Source of the DNA: Allacma fusca
Lineage: Eukaryota; Arthropoda; Collembola; Symphypleona; Sminthuridae
NCBI GenBank assembly: GCA_947179485.1
Contig: OX359247.1
Coordinates: 28,496,801 to 28,560,800, forward strand
Direction: 5' to 3'
Length of the DNA stretch: 64,000 nucleotides
The notes beneath the pieces are model-generated. The model ran no database searches. It saw only the letters and a program-made list of their open reading frames with translations, and was not told the DNA's origin. Each line of letters opens with the position of its first letter. Within the stretch, counting starts at the first letter, position 1. Positions 62,192 to 64,000 of this stretch are shown here, one piece after another. The position numbers and the translations under genes were made by a program.

Positions 62192-62362
62192 GTATTGATT
62201 TCGTAATTTAATTACCAGACATGAGATTATAATTAGCGAAATTGCAGTTACAAGCAGATGTTCCAACTTAGTTAAACCAATGACTGAAAGGTCACTGCTG
62301 GTTGGGTCTATGTTGACTGACTGGTGAGTGGGTGCTGATGACTGCTGACGCTGAACAAGCAC
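62192..62362 (-). other. Possible minus-strand exon with a membrane segment
   Basis: An open frame of 57 codons ends exactly at a GTAAGT donor on the minus strand (62191-62186), phase 0. It encodes a Ser/Gln/Thr-rich start and a hydrophobic run (HLLVTAISLIIISCLVIKL) that could span a membrane. There is no ATG at the start of the frame (the first usable codon is GTG), so a start or acceptor would lie upstream. No partner exon was found. Confidence 0.17.
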
Positions 62363-62770
62363 ACAGCATCTCTCGAGTACAGGGTGATTTACTTTTAGTC
62401 GTCAAAAACCCTCTAGCCGACAGAAGAGACTGGCTGGCAAATATTTAAGTTTACTTTTGTTGCAATTGGCTTCGAGAGCTCCTTGAGTATGATTGACTTA
62501 TTAATAAATATTTCCCCTCGTTGATGGCACAAACTAGAATAACAAAAGTGAGGAGTTTGTCAGGATTAAAACAAGAACCATATGTTTTTTAAATGGGTTT
62601 CAGTGGAATCCATTCTCTATTATAAATAGCAAGCCTTCGAAAAACAATTGCGTACATTTTCAATTAACTGCTAAACCTGCTAAAACTATCAAAATTAACT
62701 TTCTTTTACATCGCAATAACCTTTTTGCAAGAAAACTAAAACGTTAAATTGTATTAGTGTTTCTATATAA

Positions 62771-62990
62771 AATTTTAAACTGAATTATTGTTAAGGAACT
62801 TTACATGAATCACATATTATCTGGTGTATTCCTCTCATGTTCAATTATTCTTTGTGGTCTTTCACAGTATTTAAATAATGTTTCCACAAAACATTTAAAG
62901 CTGGATTATTGTTAAAGAATTTTGCATGAGACATACATTATCTGGTATATTCCTCCCATGTTCAATTCTTTCTGGTCTTTCACAGCATTT
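62771..62990. repeat. Imperfect tandem duplication, period about 121 bases
   Basis: Two copies (about 62771-62873 and 62891-62990) share long matched stretches such as TTATTGTTAA, TTATCTGGT, ATTCCTC, CATGTTCAATT and GGTCTTTCACAG, with scattered substitutions and small gaps. Confidence 0.85.
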
Positions 62991-63223
62991 CACAAGTTCT
63001 TTATTTTGATACCCAGGGTAAATGTAGGTTTCCATTTAAATGTTCGGCGGAGAAGATTGACAATATTGTTGAAAGCTGGGTCAACGAAAGGACTATAGGT
63101 ACCCATCCTTGTTTTCAATTTGACATTCTTCCATTTAATCCTATTATCGACAACTGCATGGATTCGTTTTTCCTCATCATTACAGATTCGGTTATCTGGA
63201 TTACTACTCACAATTGGTGGCAT
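62990..63223 (-). CDS. Small unidentified ORF, possible exon of a minus-strand gene
   Basis: 77 codons from an ATG at 63223 to a TGA. The composition is protein-like (MPPIVSSNPDNRICNDEEKR at the start, then SPFVDPAFNNIVNLLRR), in a repeat-free stretch. I do not recognise the family. An in-frame stop lies about nine codons upstream of the ATG. A different frame further upstream (63323-63240) is also open, with a run of five G (C on this strand) at the junction. It may be an exon, a relic with a frameshift, or chance. Confidence 0.25.
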   Translation of the reverse strand: MPPIVSSNPDNRICNDEEKRIHAVVDNRIKWKNVKLKTRMGTYSPFVDPAFNNIVNLLRRTFKWKPTFTLGIKIKNL

Positions 63224-63323
63224 ATTGATTCCTTTGAATGGGGGCGTTTATGATTTGCCCCATTAAATTTTGTTCAGATTCTTTAAGTGCGTCTTTGAAT
63301 AAATAACATCCAAATTTCCCGTA

Positions 63324-64000
63324 TTACGGATATGTGATAATTCCCCGTCAAGAAATTCGTTACTACACATGTTAAGTGCTCTGTGCGTAAGTGCTGATAT
63401 TTCCAGGATGATTTCCAATGGAAAATTCAGAAATCATCCGGTGCCTCAAATTTCCTCCATACTTTAGTTTTCAGCATATAATTTGATCTCATAGCTAATC
63501 ACAAGATTGGAAGTTAACCTTCCGTTTCCTCTTCGACAGTAAATTTCATGTTTTAGACCGGAAATAATTATTCAATTGATTAACAAGACATAACTCTCCA
63601 TCAGTATCAATAATAATAATTGCAATCGTCCATAAATCCTACCCAGAAGCACATAAAAATATCCTCTTGAAGCAACATTTGAATCCTCAGGCTCTCCATA
63701 TGCCCATAATCCCTAAATTAAGTAAACAAAAGTCCTCCCTACTCTCCTCCCTCAATTTTCTAAACTGCGCAAAATTCTTTTGAAGAGCTCTTTCCCTCTA
63801 ATTTGAATAATAGACAAAATCCGAATAAACCCCAAATATTATACAGGTTTTAGATTTATTCTATAACATTCCTCCAAATATTTATCCACCCAACCCATAC
63901 GTAAATTCTTTCGCTAAGATTGTAATGCCAGGAAAAAATGAGAATAAACTCGAAATATTTATTCGCCCGTACGCAAAAGCATTTACCGTCAATTTCTACC
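63324..64000. other. C-rich, G-poor end of the window
   Basis: Strong C>G on the + strand over the last few hundred bases, with A-rich and CCT-rich runs. There is no long ORF on either strand. It fits the sense of a minus-strand intron, but no splice sites were assigned. Confidence 0.35.

Noticed and set aside
1..64000. tRNA, rRNA, transposase or reverse transcriptase genes
   Set aside because: I saw no cloverleaf with a clear B box, no rRNA-like stretch and no transposon protein motif. A tRNAscan-SE or RepeatMasker run would be needed to exclude short or decayed copies.

Overview
The window is nuclear DNA from an animal, most likely an invertebrate and probably an arthropod. The evidence is a GT-AG intron-rich gene, AT-rich sequence, very dense CT/GA, GT and TATG microsatellites, and a metazoan C2H2/ELM2/SANT protein. 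A copepod or sea-louse-like genome is only a guess from the repeat style. There are no prokaryotic features.

The one securely identified gene lies on the + strand. Twelve exons from 39360 to 57018 join through GT-AG junctions in matching phase into 1,499 codons plus a stop. The protein has three N-terminal C2H2 fingers, a long Ser/Thr/Asn-rich linker with a fourth 'PALNGHMRLHGGYF' finger, a Pro/Ser-rich segment, an ELM2 domain, a SANT domain and a fifth 'FNKVKSR' finger. This is the order of the TRERF1 / ZNF541 / MIDEAS family, the scaffold subunits of the mitotic deacetylase complex (MiDAC: HDAC1/2 with DNTTIP1). The true 5' end is missing, because exon 1 opens in the middle of a codon.

Positions 1-39359 look like a very large 5' intron or 5' flank. 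They are rich in G and T on the + strand and full of microsatellites. I see no certain gene there, but five short stretches (24425-24557, 24835-24982, 26186-26413, 31356-31503, 36116-36186) look like exons, and their splice phases happen to chain into exon 1. They are reported as candidates only.

From about 53.5 kb onward CT/GA microsatellites stop. After the gene's stop codon and a poly(A) signal at 57248 comes AT-rich sequence with no recognised gene. Toward 64 kb the base skew reverses to C>G, which, with two small minus-strand ORFs (62192-62362, 62990-63223), suggests a convergent minus-strand gene that I cannot identify.

The less expected signals are a perfect 13-bp-arm hairpin (12031-12060), five identical 26-bp tandem units (11224-11353), complementary GA and CT tracts flanking the symmetric zinc-finger exon 2, an imperfect tandem duplication (62771-62990), and the candidate 5' exon chain.
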